A stretch of DNA of 64,000 nucleotides from Sorghum bicolor (GCF_000003195.3 NC_012873.2:42402061-42466060); one strand, 5' to 3'. Counted from the first letter of the stretch, positions 47,808-60,500 are shown. The notes: a model not told the origin generated them from the sequence alone. Numbers and translations: made by a program.

Positions 47808-48357
47808 TGTCGAGGATGCTAATGGGGGGGTATCCCAGCCGACACTCATAACGAGAGGATCCACAAACAAATCGAGGCTCCCACTCGACGCTCTGACATA
47901 AATACGTAATCACCAGGGTCGGTTGTCGATCGTGGCCTCGAACACGGAAATAGGGTCCGCGAGTCGATAAAGGCTCCATAACCAGCGACCGTCGAATACG
48001 GGAGTAGCTCGAGCGAACCAATGGGCCTCAATCGCAAAAGCGTCCTCCGCCGCCTGTCGCGGGTACGGAAGCCAGGGCATTTAATGCATCTGCCATGCTT
48101 CCACCTAACCCGACAGTCATGGGAAGCGTGATAGGGGAACAAGCACCCGTCAAATCTCCACTTTTCCCAGCTTTATCCCCCAAGATGGATAAAGGTACGA
48201 CTCGACACAATATAGCAGACATGATATCCCATCGCGGCACCCCTCGAGACGCATGAAGTCAGCACTCCCATACAGCAAGGCCGTTCGTGCGACCCGACCC
48301 TCGAGCAGACACGTTCCTTCCCAGGAAAGGATCAGGCGATGTGAAGGGTCGAGATGG

Positions 48358-50757
48358 CGGACTAGAGGGGGGTGAATAGTCCTTTTTAAAACTTATCGCG
48401 CCAGCTAACCGAAACAAATGCGGAATTAAAACTATCGGTCTAGCCAAGACTACACCCCTCTATCTAAGTTCTCTAGAACCTTGAAAAGATCCTAAACAAG
48501 CAAGCAAGGTGCTACCTTAGCAAGAGCTCACCTAATCAATTCTAGGAGCAAGGTCATACAAACCTATGCAACTAGTACTTTACAAACCGGGGGAGCTCCT
48601 ACATAAACTAGTGAGGCAAAGCGCACAAAGCCTAAGCTCACTAACAAGCTCAATAACAAGGCAACCAATGCCAAATTAGAGAGCGCAAAATACTTAGCTA
48701 CACAAACTAAGCAATGTGACTAACAAGGTTACACAAACCAAAATAGTCACGCAAGGGAACTACTTCTAGCTACACAAGCAAGAAGGTAACTAGCAAGCTA
48801 CACAAGCTAACTAATTACAAGAGCAACTACACAAGCACAAATATATGAATGTAAAAACAAGCTTGTGTTAGGGACTTGCAAACCAATAGGAAGAACAAAG
48901 TTGACACGATGATTTTCTCCCGAGGTTCACTTGGTTGCCACCAAGCTATGTCCCCGTTGAGACAAGCTCCAAGGTTGCCGCCGGTCCTCTTGCTAGTGGT
49001 GACCCGCAAGTCACACTCTCCCACGTGGAGTGCTTACCACAAGCTCTAGCACTTGACCCGGCCGGACCACTTGTCGCTCTTCACGTCTCGCTCAACTAGA
49101 GTTGCTCTTCGCGATCCCCGCGGGGTGAGCACCGTACCCCTCACAATCTATTCTCCGGAGCACCGCACAACCTCCTTGCATGCTTCGACGGAGTCACAAG
49201 CCACCAAGCCGTCTAGGAGGTGGCAACCTCCAATAGTAACAAGCACCACCGGCTTGCAACACGAACACCTAGTGCCACTCGATGCAATCTCTCAATGCAA
49301 CGCACTAGAATCGCTCACTCACACAATCGGATGATCACTATCAAGCATATGTGAGTTAGAGGCTTCACTAGCACTCCCCAAGCATGGACACTAAGTCCCA
49401 AGGGTGCTCAGCACCGGCCAAGGCCAGCCACCACTTCTATTTGTAGCCCCAAGGGCTAAACTAGTCGTTGCCCCTTCACTGGGCAAAACACGTGGGCACC
49501 GAACGCTCACAGGGAGCCACCGGACGCTCAACCCCCAGCGTCCGGTGCTCAGGCGTCAGCCACGTGTCACTAGCCGTTTGAACTCGACCGTTACTGCCAA
49601 CGGCTACTGCGCACGCGCGCCTGCACAGCACCACCGGACGCTCTACTGCATCACACCGGACGCGTCCGGTGCACACCGGACTCGTGCGCAGAGAACTCCA
49701 CAAACTCGCAAGGTCACCGGACGCAAGCCACCGGACGCACCCTAAGCGTCCGGTGATCACCGGACTCATGCGCAGAGAGGGTCGCCAAAACACACGCACA
49801 CCGGACGCTGAGCACCGGACTCACTCCGGTGCGTCCGGTGCACTCTGGACAGACCCGACAATACACCGGACGCTAAAGGCCAGCGTCCGGTGCCTCCACG
49901 CAGTGTGTCCGATGAGTGTTTCTCAGAGAAAAACACTCCCGTGACTTCTCCAAATTTCCCACCGGTGCAATAGAAAATATACACTTATTTTTCTCAAAAG
50001 CGCTGAATCCCGAGAGAGGAACCCACACCCCTCTCAACCCTAGGAACACCACCTCCTTTGTAAAGGTGCCAACACCACCAAGTGTAAACCACCATGTGCA
50101 AGTGTGTTAGCATTTTTACAAATATTTTCCCAAAGGAGTTAGCCTCTCAAACTTGCCACGCCACTTGATCCTAACATGTATGGAAAGTTAGATCGCTCAA
50201 GTGGCACTAGATGACCGATATGCAAACAAGTTTGCCCCTCTTGATAGTACGGCCATCTATCCTAAATCCAGTCAAAAACTTCTCTACACACCTATGACCG
50301 ATGAAATGGAAATGCCCTAGGTTATACCTTTGCCTTGTGCTTTCCATTCCATCTCCTCCAATGTTGATGCAACACATGCACCAACCAATCACCAAATGAT
50401 ATGATCCACTTCATATCATCATGTGACCGTATTGGTTCATCGATCTTGACCTCACTTGCTCTTCACCGTTGCCTCGGTCCATCGGCGCCAAGTCTTGCTC
50501 AAGCTTCACCGTCACACGTCGTCCCTCGCTTCAAAGCCTCCGACTTGACCTTCACTCTTGCAACCGGTCCATCAAGCCAAGCCTCATCTTGATCTTCTCC
50601 ACCTTGGTCACATGACTTCATGTCATGTCTCATGTGCAATGAGCTCCTCCATCATCACATCATCACCTGTGGACTAATCTCCTGTGTATCTCACATAAAC
50701 ACTATTAGTCCACCTAAGTTGTCACTCAATTACCAAAACCAAACAAGGACCTTTCAC
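48358..50757. mobile_element. 2.4 kb repeat unit flanked by GATGG
   Basis: Begins CGGACTAGAGGGGGGTGAAT and ends ACAAGGACCTTTCAC, with perfect GATGG at 48353-48357 and 50758-50762. Shifting the ends by two or three bases gives TGGCGG...CTTTCA, an LTR-like TG...CA pair with a poorer duplication, so a solo LTR or non-coding LTR element is possible. Inside are many ACAAGCTA/ACTAGC words and a CCGGACGC repeat field (49490-49910). Reading frames inside (for example 49053-49745) are products of the repeats, with no domain recognised. Confidence 0.7.
49490..49910. repeat. Irregular CACCGGACGC / GCGTCCGGTG repeat field
   Basis: At least eight copies of the 10-mer or its inverse, with changing spacing and frequent head-to-head pairs such as CGGACGCGTCCG. 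Spacers have no fixed length. Confidence 0.85.
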
Positions 50758-51315
50758 GATGGAAGTCAGCGCTTCAACCACCCCAGACGTGACTGTTGCC
50801 ACGACGTACAAGCGTGCTCGCACCTAAGCCAATCCAAGACGATGTACAGGAGCTGAATTCAGGAGCGCACACGCCATCATCACCAAAGTACCCTGTAACA
50901 AGACGGCTCGAGGCCATGCCGGTACGGAGGCCTCGAGTAGGTCAGCACACCATGCCCATATCGAGGCTTATTCTAATGCCTACACCCTGTAACCTAGGTA
51001 TCCCCTTGGAACTAGAAAAGGGGACACTGAGGACGACATATACAAGGAAGATTCAGAGAACACAACACGTAGAATACGATTCACCCAACACCATCGGCTA
51101 TGACTTAGAACTCTTGGCCACATCCACTTGTATTCACCTCTGTACAAGCACTTAGGTGCAAGATAATACAAAGTCTCCCCACCGCTGGACGTAGGGCCTT
51201 CTCTTGCCTGAACCAGGATAAATCTTTGTGTCATTCTTGTATCACCATTCGGAAAAGGGAGAACGCACACAAATTCACTTGTTGGTGTCACCCCCTAGGG
51301 CCAAAACACCGATAG

Positions 51316-51408
51316 TTGGCGCGCCAGGTAGGGGTCATGTGTGTTACCACAAATTTCCCATATGTTTCCGGATGGCCACTCACGTCTCACCGATCCAAAT
51401 TGTCGATC
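51316..51408 (+). other. E4 primer-binding site and leader remnant
   Basis: TTGGCGCGCCAGGTAGGGG is a primer-binding site typical of grass Ty3-type elements. The leader goes on to CACTCACGTCTCACCGATCC and then meets a 34 bp end fragment of the 5018-5424 LTR family at 51409-51442. Confidence 0.65.
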
Positions 51409-52271
51409 CCAAGGTAGACTGCCGACTAGCTTTCGTCGACACTTGGGAATGCTAGTTCTAAAAAAGAAAAAAAGAGAAGAAGAAAAAAGAGAGAGAAAAG
51501 AAAATTATCTAGCCCAAGTGTTCTTCAAAGTCTTCAAAGTTCAAAAGAGAGAAGTATCCCCTCAAGAAGCAAGCAAATAAAGATAAGGTTTCCATCATGT
51601 TCCCTTACTAATGTTTTCACCCTCACTATGTTATACCCATTGTTCCACCATATATCCACCACCACATACATACACATTCCCATTATATACGTCCACACAC
51701 ATGCACATCATGATCTAAGGGTATGGCTTCCCCTCCGAGGATCCCAGTTTGATTAGGAAACATATGCACGGTAAGTATGCTATATCTTTGAATTACCTAT
51801 AGCTCCACATAGGCTTATTAGTTATAGGGAGAGAAGAGGGAACGTACGATGCTACTCTGCCTTATGCCAAAAAATACCACATATCTTGAGAGGAGAGAAG
51901 GCAAAACACCATTATTGTCTTAGAGAGAAATCCACAAATACCACATATGAGAGACTTGAAAGGATCATGCAAAGGAATCTCTAAGTTTTATTTTGAAACC
52001 TTGCAAAACTCTAAAATAAAGGTAGATCAAAGAGCTTGAGACATAGTGCTTGACTTGATTATTCTGCTTTTCAACTACTCAAGACCCAAGTGAAGGTTAC
52101 AAGCCTCACGGCTGAAGGTAATATGGGTAAGTTGGAAGTTGAAATGGTTGGTTCTAACTGAGAGGAGAATTTTTATTTGAACATTGGTGTACTTTTAAGG
52201 TGTGAAAGCATTATAGCAACTCCTGATCCATCATAACCAAACCACTATTTGCTAAGAGACAAGCAAAGGAT

Positions 52272-52284
52272 AAGCTTGGGGGAG
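52272..52284 (+). other. E5 polypurine tract
   Basis: AAGCTTGGGGGAG directly before the LTR start TGTTAATGG; identical in type to the E2 tract. Confidence 0.82.
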
Positions 52285-52286
52285 TT

Positions 52287-54226
52287 TGTTAATGGTAATT
52301 AACTCCAATTTTTAACTGTCAATTAACATAGGAAGTGATCTAAAACAATGTATAAAGTAGGGTTATAGGGGTATTCTAATGAGTTCCACAAGTTGTGTTA
52401 TTCTCACTTGTCTTGCAGGATATTCAAAATTTCACCATATAAATGTATCTCAAGTGAAGAATCTAAGCACACTCTTGCGGAGAGCTTGTTAAGACGATCA
52501 AGACGGACATATCATTTGCTATATACAAAGCGCCAGAGAAAAAGTCCTCGATGGATACGACTTGGAAGGCTCTAGAAGACCCTAGAACCATCATCAACAT
52601 CACAAAACCAGGGACTAAACCAATAAGATTCCATAGCTCTATGAAATAGTACTTTTCAGGGATTTATCCAAAAGCTAGGAAGGAAAGAATCCATCCACGA
52701 CACGACACATTGTGCAAACAGATTAGAAAGTGGCATTAGAAGGACATAGAAAACACCAGAAGGCACAGGAATGAAGCGGAAGACCAAAGGCTACTAGGTG
52801 GGGCCGACCGGCCCCACATGCTAGGCTAGCTGGCCTAGTCCTCTGCCAGTTGGACTCCCCTTCACGTGATGGCCTCCAACCGACCTCAACGACACATCTT
52901 GACCATTGTTTTATGTCGGTTTGATCCGAGGGCTACGGTTCATCCCACTAGGCCATATAAGCAGAGGTAGACCCCCTAGAGGCATCATCATAATCATATC
53001 TCATATCCATCATTCAGTTCAAAGGTGTCCCACGAAAGGATAACCTAGAGCTCCACCAACTAGGGCACAGCTAGAACATAAGAATAGGAATTAGAGGAGT
53101 CAAGCAATGCTTGGATTCCGGATCTAGTCACGAGGAGGCTAGGTACAACCTTATACTTCTCTCTTGTATTCAACATTATTAATCTATTTGTGTTATTTGT
53201 CTTCTAGTTCAATGTGTTTATCTTCTAGTTCAAGTTTTGTTCTTCTAGTTTATCATCTAGATCGTCTAGTTCATCATCTAGTTCATCTAGTGCGTTGTTT
53301 AGTTCATGTTTTCCTCTAGTTCTTGTTCTAGTTTGTGTGTGAGTGGAATACTTAATATGACTTGTTATAATTCTATATTAATAATTATAATGTTTGTTTC
53401 CTATGTTGATTATATGTTTAGTATAGTTAGAGTAGTTTTGTGTTTATACTCTTGATTGTATAGCGCTCATTTCGATGATCAAGGGGTGGGTGGTAGATAT
53501 TGTGTAAGCATGGTGCGTATACATTGTTTACCTGTGAATTCATATTTTGGGCCATGTGGTAGATCACAAAGGTGACTATTATAGCTTCGTTGAGTCCTCT
53601 ATAGTCCACTCCCCGAATGTTGGACAAGTAAGGCTTAAGTTGCGGGGTGATGTCTTGCTCTGTTCCTGACCCACCTTAGAGATTACCCTAACCATGATTG
53701 CTAGATGTAATTGCACTAATCAATATAGCTCAATGACCTATAGTTAGAATAAACCTAGGAGTTAGTCTCTATATTCTAGTTTTTTCTAGAGTCACGCACA
53801 AGTAGGAAAATGCTCGGTGGAACCCCTTTTAGGATTACCTTGATCGGTTATTAATTATCCTTTATTATGATATGATTGATCCCTATTTTGAGTATTGATC
53901 TAGTGGAACTCTTATCACAAGTGTAAGCTATAGCTTTTATTCTTTATACCTACGAGTGCTTTCCTAGTGGTAAAATTATAAATAATGATACCTGGAACTT
54001 TCCTGGATGAAATGCTACAATAGGTGTATTTTATCTATGCACTTGTGGATAACCTTTATTCATTTTCTATAGTGCTATGATCATAAGTACAACCACATCT
54101 TTTGGTGTTGTGTTGAGGATGACAACCTGACTTAAGCAATGCTAAGCGATGTCGCAAATATTTCTAATGCCTTTGCTAGGAGAGGTTTCGACCCTCTTAT
54201 TTGTAATCATGTTAGAAATACCAACA
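52287..54226 (+). repeat. E5 LTR (1940 bp), the only copy
   Basis: Starts TGTTAATGGTAATTAAC and ends AATACCAACA, followed by AGCATTTC and the primer-binding site. Around 53215-53345 it has a field of TCTAGTTCATCATCTAG-type short repeats. No second copy of this LTR is in the window. Confidence 0.85.
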
Positions 54227-54234
54227 AGCATTTC

Positions 54235-54251
54235 TGGCGCCGTTGTTGGGG
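54235..54251 (+). other. E5 primer-binding site (Asp tRNA type)
   Basis: TGGCGCCGTTGTTGGGG matches the E2 site with C-to-T changes in CCGGGG. A degenerate second copy of the LTR end and this site follows at about 54286-54330 (TGTCAACAAGCATTTTAGGTGTC). Confidence 0.82.
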
Positions 54252-54499
54252 ATAGATTTAAAACTCTATTCGTAGTAGCGACGCTAAGAAATGTCAACAA
54301 GCATTTTAGGTGTCAATGCTAGGGAAGGCAAAAGGAGGTCTAGAATATATTAAATTGAAAATTTAGGAATAATCTTACACACATGATAATTGAGCCACAC
54401 TATTGGTCTTTTACTTAAATAGGCTTACCCTGTCTTTTGTCTATTTAAGAATATCTTATTATAGGGTAATGTATGTCTGTTTTCTTTGTCTAACAAACT

Positions 54500-57070
54500 A
54501 TGTTGAGGATCCACAGGAAATAATCAGAAAAGCTAGAGCCTAGCTCAGGAAGAAGAAATCCCCAACCACTTTGTGAGAGGAAGACCAGCCAAGGAGTTTG
54601 ACGCCACTGTTCGAAGCCATGGCCAATAAGACTCTATGAATTCTCTGCTCCAACCACTGCCAACATCAGGACTAGAGCAGCATTCAACATGGGAGATGAA
54701 GGATTCAAGCTCAAGCCTGCTTTGATCAACATGGTGCAAGCCAACCAGTTTTGTGGGAAAGCGCATGAAGATTTGAGTGCCCATCTCCAACACTTCCTAG
54801 AGATCTACAACACCTTCACCATTAAAGGAGTTGAAAAAGATACCATACTAGTCCATGTTTTTCTATTCTCACTCTTGGGAAGGGTGAAGCAATGGTTCTA
54901 TGCCAATAGAGAGAAAAACACTACATGGAATATCTACTCCACTACTTTCCTTGCAAAGTTCTTTCCCGTAGGCAAAACAAATGCCCTACATGCAAAGATC
55001 TCAACTTTTCAGTAGTAGTATGATGAATCTATCCTTGAGGCATGGGAACACTTTTAAGATTACATATCAGAATGCCCTCACCACGGGATGGAGGATTGGC
55101 TACTCATGCAGACATTCTATCATGGGCTCACGACAAGTGCTCGTGAGAATATAGATGAAACTGCTAGAGGATCATTCTTGTCACTCACTATTCATGAAGC
55201 CACCACTCTTGTTGAGAAGATATCTTCTAACCAAGGATGGAATGAAGAATGCACTCAACCATGCAAGAGCGGAGGAATGCATCAAGTCAAAGAGGTGGAC
55301 ATGCTATCTACCAAGATGGACGTGCTCATGAAGAAGCTTGACGAACGTGATCAACAAAAGAAGGAAGTCATGCACATTCATGACTCCTCCATGACTTGTG
55401 AAGAGTGTGGAGACACTAGCCACATAGGAAGCAACTGTCCTAAAGTCCAAGAGGATGTCAACTACATCAAGAATAATGCCAACTATCATCCTCAACAGAA
55501 TCAAGTATGGAACTAGTAGAATCAAGGATGGAATCAACAACAAAGACCAAACTACCTAGGTAACTACCAAGGTAATAATTACAACCAACAACCTTTGAGA
55601 GAGATGACTGTTAATTAGAATAAAGTTATTGAAAACATGTCTAAAAATAGCTTCCAATGATAAAGTTCTTGAAACCATAAACAATTGAATGGATAACTTT
55701 ACTTCTACCATAAAGAATCAACATAGCCTTAACAAGATGATAGAATCTCAAATCTCTCAACTAGCAGCTTAAGTACTAATGGCCAAAAAAGGTAAGTTTC
55801 TAGGGAATCTAGATGAAATAGAAATTGCAAATCTTGTTGATGTCTTCAACGTAGGAGAATACTTCATCACAGCACCTAGACCATTGAGACTAGTATGGGG
55901 AGAAGAGGCCATGCCAAAAAAGAAAGAAGATCTAGGAAGACCTATCATCCATCTATATCAGAGATCACAACTTTGATGAAGCCGTCTGCGACCTTGGAGC
56001 AAGTGTCAACATTATGCCTAAGGTAATTTGCGAGAAAATTCATGATCAACCTTTATTGTACACAATCATGTGTTCGCAGCTTGTAGATCAGACATTGTGC
56101 TACCCTAAGGGAATCCTTGAGAACATTCTCACACAAGTTGGACCCTCGTATCTATGAGTAGATTTTGTGGTGGTAGAAACAGGAGGAGATGATAGAGCAC
56201 CCATCATTTGGGGATGACTATTCCTCAACACAACCAAAGCCATCATCTATGCCAACACCGCCAAGACTGTTTCACCATTAGGAATACCAAGGAGAGATTT
56301 TGCTTCAAGCATCGTACACTCACAACCCAAGTTCATACCCAACAACCATATGACGTGCACTTTGACAAAATCCTAGAAAAGAAGAACAAGATTCCAGAGA
56401 AGAATATTCTAGAGAAGAAATCTCAAGAAAAGAAGACCCTAGTCAAGAAGAGCATCTACACTTATGAGGGCATCTTACCTACTCTAAACAAGAACAACAA
56501 CAAGAAGGGGAAGAGCAAAGCAAAGCAGGCTATTCAAGAACCAGTTTGGATGGTCAACACTGTTGAACCTCCCATTGACCCTGCTTTTCCTCCATCACAC
56601 CTTGAGAAGATGGAAGACCCTACAGTACCTACCATCGATTGTATGATCGAGGGGAGCACCTTCTATAAGATGTTCTGCGACATCAGCTCAAGAGTCAACA
56701 TCATGTCTACGGTAACATATAACATTTATATCGTGATAGACCCTTGTGCTTAACATATTTGCAGTTGCAACTAGTAGAGCAATTATTCTTATTTTTGGAA
56801 GGAATAGCCAAGGACGTAACAATCAAGATCAGGGATCAAGAGGTTCCTGCCGACTTCATGGTTCTAGATATGGGTGTTGAAGATGATGTAAAACTTATCC
56901 TAGAAAGATCGTTCCTTCACACCACCAGCGTGATCATCTACATGAAGCAAGGGGAAATTCATTTCCACTTCCCTAGGGAGAAGGTACACTGCTACTTTAA
57001 CAGATATACTACTTATGAGAAGCCCAAGAAGAATAGGAATAGGAGACACCGCTCTCAGCATCAAAGGTAG
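54500..57070 (+). pseudogene. E5 gag and tandem retropepsin-like domains, broken
   Basis: Gag fragments in shifting frames align with the E2 Gag: NMVQANQFCGKAHEDLSAHL (54727), FLFSLLGRVKQWFYA, AKFFPVGKTNALHA, a zinc knuckle CEECGDTSHIGSNC (55400-55440). The protease part has domain 1 (VCDLGASVNIMP near 55990, then FLNTTKAIIYANTAK near 56220) and domain 2 (FCDISSRVNIMST near 56675, ILERSFLHTTSVIIY near 56905). Many TAG/TAA codons and frameshifts (55015, 55516, 55620, 56160, 56752) make it dead. The catalytic Gly of domain 2 is Ser. The same two-domain layout as E2 shows this is a family trait. Confidence 0.84.
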
Positions 57071-57071
57071 C

Positions 57072-58755
57072 AAGCCATCAAGGAAGAAGGGGCTGATTAG
57101 GAAGAGGAAGCTGTTGAAGGAGAAGGTGCCCTAGAGGCCAAAGAAGAAGAGAAGTTTCTAGATGAGCAACCATAGGAAGAGAAACTGAAGACCAAGAAAG
57201 TATGGAGAAAGAAAGAGATAACACCACCAAGCACTCCAGCACAAGAAGAGGGATCGCTACCTCCCAACTCATAAGATACTCAGGTACAGACAGAAGAGGA
57301 GAAGTCAGAGGAGGACTCTGTCCCCTTATACATCACCTCAAGTACGTGATTGAGTCAAAAGGTTTGGTTCGATGGACCTATGAACCTAAATCCAAACCTT
57401 CGCTAAAAGGTTACATCGGTAGTTATCTTCATATTTACTTTCCTACATAGTTTTTACTTTAGCATATTTATTGTTTCCACATTCAGTCACAAGCATTCAA
57501 CATATTTACATTACATTAAAAATAAAAATTTATTTTGTCGCATCATGGAATTGCATCTAAAAATGCTTAAGCCCCATGTAAATAAGTCTCGGCTGTTTAC
57601 TGTGGAGGCACAAAAATAATTTTGCATCTATATACAAAAATAGAAAATGCAAAAATATATTGAGATCCTAAAAAAATTGCTTAATTGAAAATTGATAAAG
57701 TTTCTAAAATGGATAAGGCATAAATGGTTTTACCACTAACGTTCAATCTGTTCGACGAGCTTTGTTGTCTATTTGAGTTAAGACAGGATTCAACAAGAAT
57801 AGCCAGAAGTTTTCACCCACTTTGAGAAGACCTCTTCATTAACCATCCATTTTTGGAAACCCAGAGGGATGGAGAACATCTATGCTATCAAGATTCAAGA
57901 TGAACGGCTACACCAACATCTAACTTGAGGAGGAACATCCCCCATGTATCTAGCGAAGTATTTTTTGTTATGTGTGATTTATTTTTTAAAAAAATATAAA
58001 TAAAAAAGAGTCTATTATATCTATTAGATATTAAATGATTAGGTAATAAAAAGAGAGTGTACAAGTTTGTTTTACCTCCCCTTGAAAAATTAAGCTCTAA
58101 ATAATCTGTTTGCATGGAGATGATGAATAGTTGCTCTGCCGTAATCCCTTTGAAGTGCTTAATGTTCAACCTTAGAATCTCCTGAGTTTTAGGATAAGAT
58201 TGTTTTAACATAAAGATTTGCTCTAAACCTGAAAACTTGTGGGTTGCAAAAAGCTTGATCTATGTCTAAGTGTTTGACAAGTATGATATGAAAAGGTTTT
58301 GAGCTGTTATTTATGTTACTCCTAGTGATGCTAGAGTTCTGGAGATTTATCTTTTGAAAAATCTAAAATTACCACATGATGAGTTCCTGTATGATGAGTG
58401 ATTAAATTTCTACCACATCCATATATATGCTAGACTAGGAAAACCAGCTCATAGGCTACTTACTTTGTGTTGAGTTTGATGAACCCGTGTAAAACCCTTG
58501 TCGAGTGGTTCATCATACTCTCAAGATCAAGATCATGTACACTCCTCCCAAATATGCTGCTTCTACCCTAGACGTACGCAATAACATGCTTTCCATTTAG
58601 ATCCACCAAAAATGTTCTATTCCTACCCTGAGAATGAACAAACAATAATATTTCCTTTTTTCATTTCATCAAACCTTATCATTGTCTTTATCGCCATTCA
58701 GTAAATGCTCCAACAGTCCTTGTTATTATCTCTTGCTATTCATTAGCAAAAGAAG
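57072..58755 (+). other. E5 3' internal region without pol
   Basis: Acidic Glu/Lys-rich coding remnant to about 57290, then AT-rich non-coding sequence. No reverse transcriptase or integrase motif on either strand. The minus-strand frame at 57888-58211 has no recognisable domain. Confidence 0.65.
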
Positions 58756-58892
58756 CTTGGGAATGCTAGTTCCAAAACAAAAAAAAGAAAAGAAAAAAGA
58801 GAATAAGGAAAAAGAGAGAAAAGAAAATTATCTAGCCTAAGTGTTCTTCAAAGTTCAAAAGAGAGAAGTATCCCCTCAAGGAGCAAGCAAGA

Positions 58893-60239
58893 AGTTTATG
58901 TTGACTAAGAATCTGCTGAACTATAGGAGTAGAAGGATACCTTAGTCGATGATGCCACACTGACGCAGAAGGCTTGATGGCTCCAAGAGCTGCTTTATTT
59001 GAGGACGATCTACTTGGGAACAACTTGATAGGGTAAAGGTCGCCTTCACATGGGCCTTTGAGGAGAGGTGTCCTCATCACCTGCTCCTTCATGACAAAAT
59101 GATCAGGGTGAAACTCAAGAAAGACATTATTATCACGGGTGAGACGATTGATGGAAACAAGATTTTTGCTAGCACTTGGAACATGAAGGATATTTCTAAG
59201 ATGAATCTTGTGTGGGGGGTGATGCAAAGTACTATGACCAACATGTGAAATCTCCATACCTATCCCATTTGTAGCATGAACGTGATCACCACCGTGATAC
59301 TTGTCGCGGACGGCGAGCTTTTCTAGCTCTTTGGTGATGTGGTCCGTAGCTCCCAAGTCCATATACCAGTTTGTGTCTACCCCATATAAGGTCATAGCGG
59401 AAGACACAGATTTCTGTGGAGGACTGATGAAGCTTGCATCGAACCTTTTGATGCATTGGAGTACAGTATACCCTTCTCTCCCATAGAGCTAGCAGACTAT
59501 ATCTGATGAGGATGACCCACCACTAGGGGAGCGGCCGCCACTGCGACCACCCCTGTTGAAGCGTCCAAAGCTGCCACGCCCACCGCGGCTGACACGTGAG
59601 GCATTGGCGTTGTTGCCACCGCCACAGCCTCCTTTTGCCGCAACGTTGGCTAAAGATTGGTGGCCTCCACCACCACCGTGAAGCTACCTTCGTTGTTCGT
59701 AGCTGTTGAGCTGGTGTAAAGTTCCCTGACGAAGATGGGTTGAACTCTTGCCAGCCGATGCCATTTCATCTGCCAATCTTTTCATTTTTGTGAAATGCTC
59801 GTTAATGGAATCAGTACCTTTGGTGGCAGTTGCAAGTGATTCTCGTGCTGATGAGACGAGCTCTAGATTGAGACGCAAACATCCCAGTGATGATGTCCCA
59901 TGCGCCGGTTGCCATCACCTTGTTGGAGACCTGCCCAAGGATCTCATTGGACAGATTGGAGAGCAGATAGTTCAGGACCGTCTAGTCCTTGGCCACCCAA
60001 GTTGCATACTCAGGGTTTGGTGTGGCCGGCTCCTTGTCATCAGTCTTCGATGGAAGGAACGCATCTGGGGGCTTCGTTGATGACTCGAGGAAGTCGGCAA
60101 GCTGCGCCCCCTTCAGCGTCGAGAGAACTTGGACCTTTCAGAGAAGATAGTTGTTGCGTGTGAGTTTCTCGCTCACTAGGAGGAAGGTGGCGAAGGAGGT
60201 GACAACAGGTTGCGTGGAGGAAGAAGAAGTGATAGCCAT
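58893..60239 (-). pseudogene. Copia gag, protease and pre-integrase domain, truncated
   Basis: Gag begins MAITSSSSTQ at 60239 and shows NNYLL-stop-KVQVLSTLKGAQ (TGA where Trp is usual), AKD-TAG-TVLNYL at 59982-59984 (Gln expected), then a frameshift before LVSSARESLATATKGTDSIN. A Gly/Arg-rich zinc-knuckle region at 59480-59680 is degraded. Protease has WYMDLGATDHIT at about 59370 (usually DSGA, so Ser is Leu) and the pre-integrase motif SVWHHRLRYPS near 58955. The frame runs into E5 sequence after ILSQHKL. No function is left. Confidence 0.84.
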
Positions 60240-60500
60240 GGAAATCCACTAGGATAAAGGCTCTAGATATCATGTAAAAGTAGGTTAACGAGTTGCCTTC
60301 TTTTGGTACTTGGCTTTGCGTTAAATAGGACGAGAAGAGCCCCCGCCGTGGCATGTACATAAAGATTAGTTGTTACAACATATTGCATGAGACAAACAAA
60401 TCTATACTTGCCTTGTCCTACAAGATACCAACAACTAGATACATCTAAACAACCTCATGTACCTGGACGTATACAGGAAGAGACTATATCATCTAACAAG
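58893..60500 (-). mobile_element. Ty1/Copia element, 5' part only
   Basis: On the minus strand: LTR whose inner end is at 60273 (TGTAAAAGTAGG on +), a primer-binding-like TGATATCTAGAGC at 60259-60271, gag from the ATG at 60239, protease and GAG-pre-integrase. It is cut at 58893 by the E5 junction, so integrase and reverse transcriptase are absent. The outer LTR end is not defined; 60500 is approximate. Confidence 0.75.

Larger units (their letters stand above)
47808..51314 (+). repeat. E4: Ty3-type LTR, interrupted
   Basis: Starts TGTCGAGGATGCTAATGG and ends near CACCGATA, directly before a primer-binding-like TTGGCGCGCCAGGTAGGGG at 51316-51334. It is split by a 2.4 kb insert at 48358-50757. 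Only the 5' LTR and about 90 bp of leader remain; no coding part of the element is present in the window. Confidence 0.75.
51444..58893 (+). mobile_element. E5: Athila-like non-autonomous element, circularly permuted
   Basis: The order is 3' internal region (51444-52286), polypurine tract (52272-52284), one LTR (52287-54226), primer-binding site (54235-54251), gag and protease-like region (about 54500-57070), then 3' internal region again up to 58893. The first about 140 bp (CTTGGGAATGCTAGTTC... to GCAAGCAA, 51444-51573) recur at 58756-58889. A normal element would have LTRs outside; here the single LTR is in the middle. There is no reverse transcriptase. The family is related to E2: homologous polypurine tract, primer-binding site, gag and 3' region. 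Confidence 0.82.

Noticed and set aside
49490..49910. CRISPR-like spacing of CACCGGACGC
   Set aside because: Repeats are inverted as well as direct, spacer length varies widely, and this is a plant nuclear sequence with many transposons.
51444..58893. Two-LTR standard element hypothesis for E5
   Set aside because: The only repeat at the ends (about 140 bp) is 3' internal sequence next to a polypurine-tract context, not an LTR with TG...CA and a target duplication.
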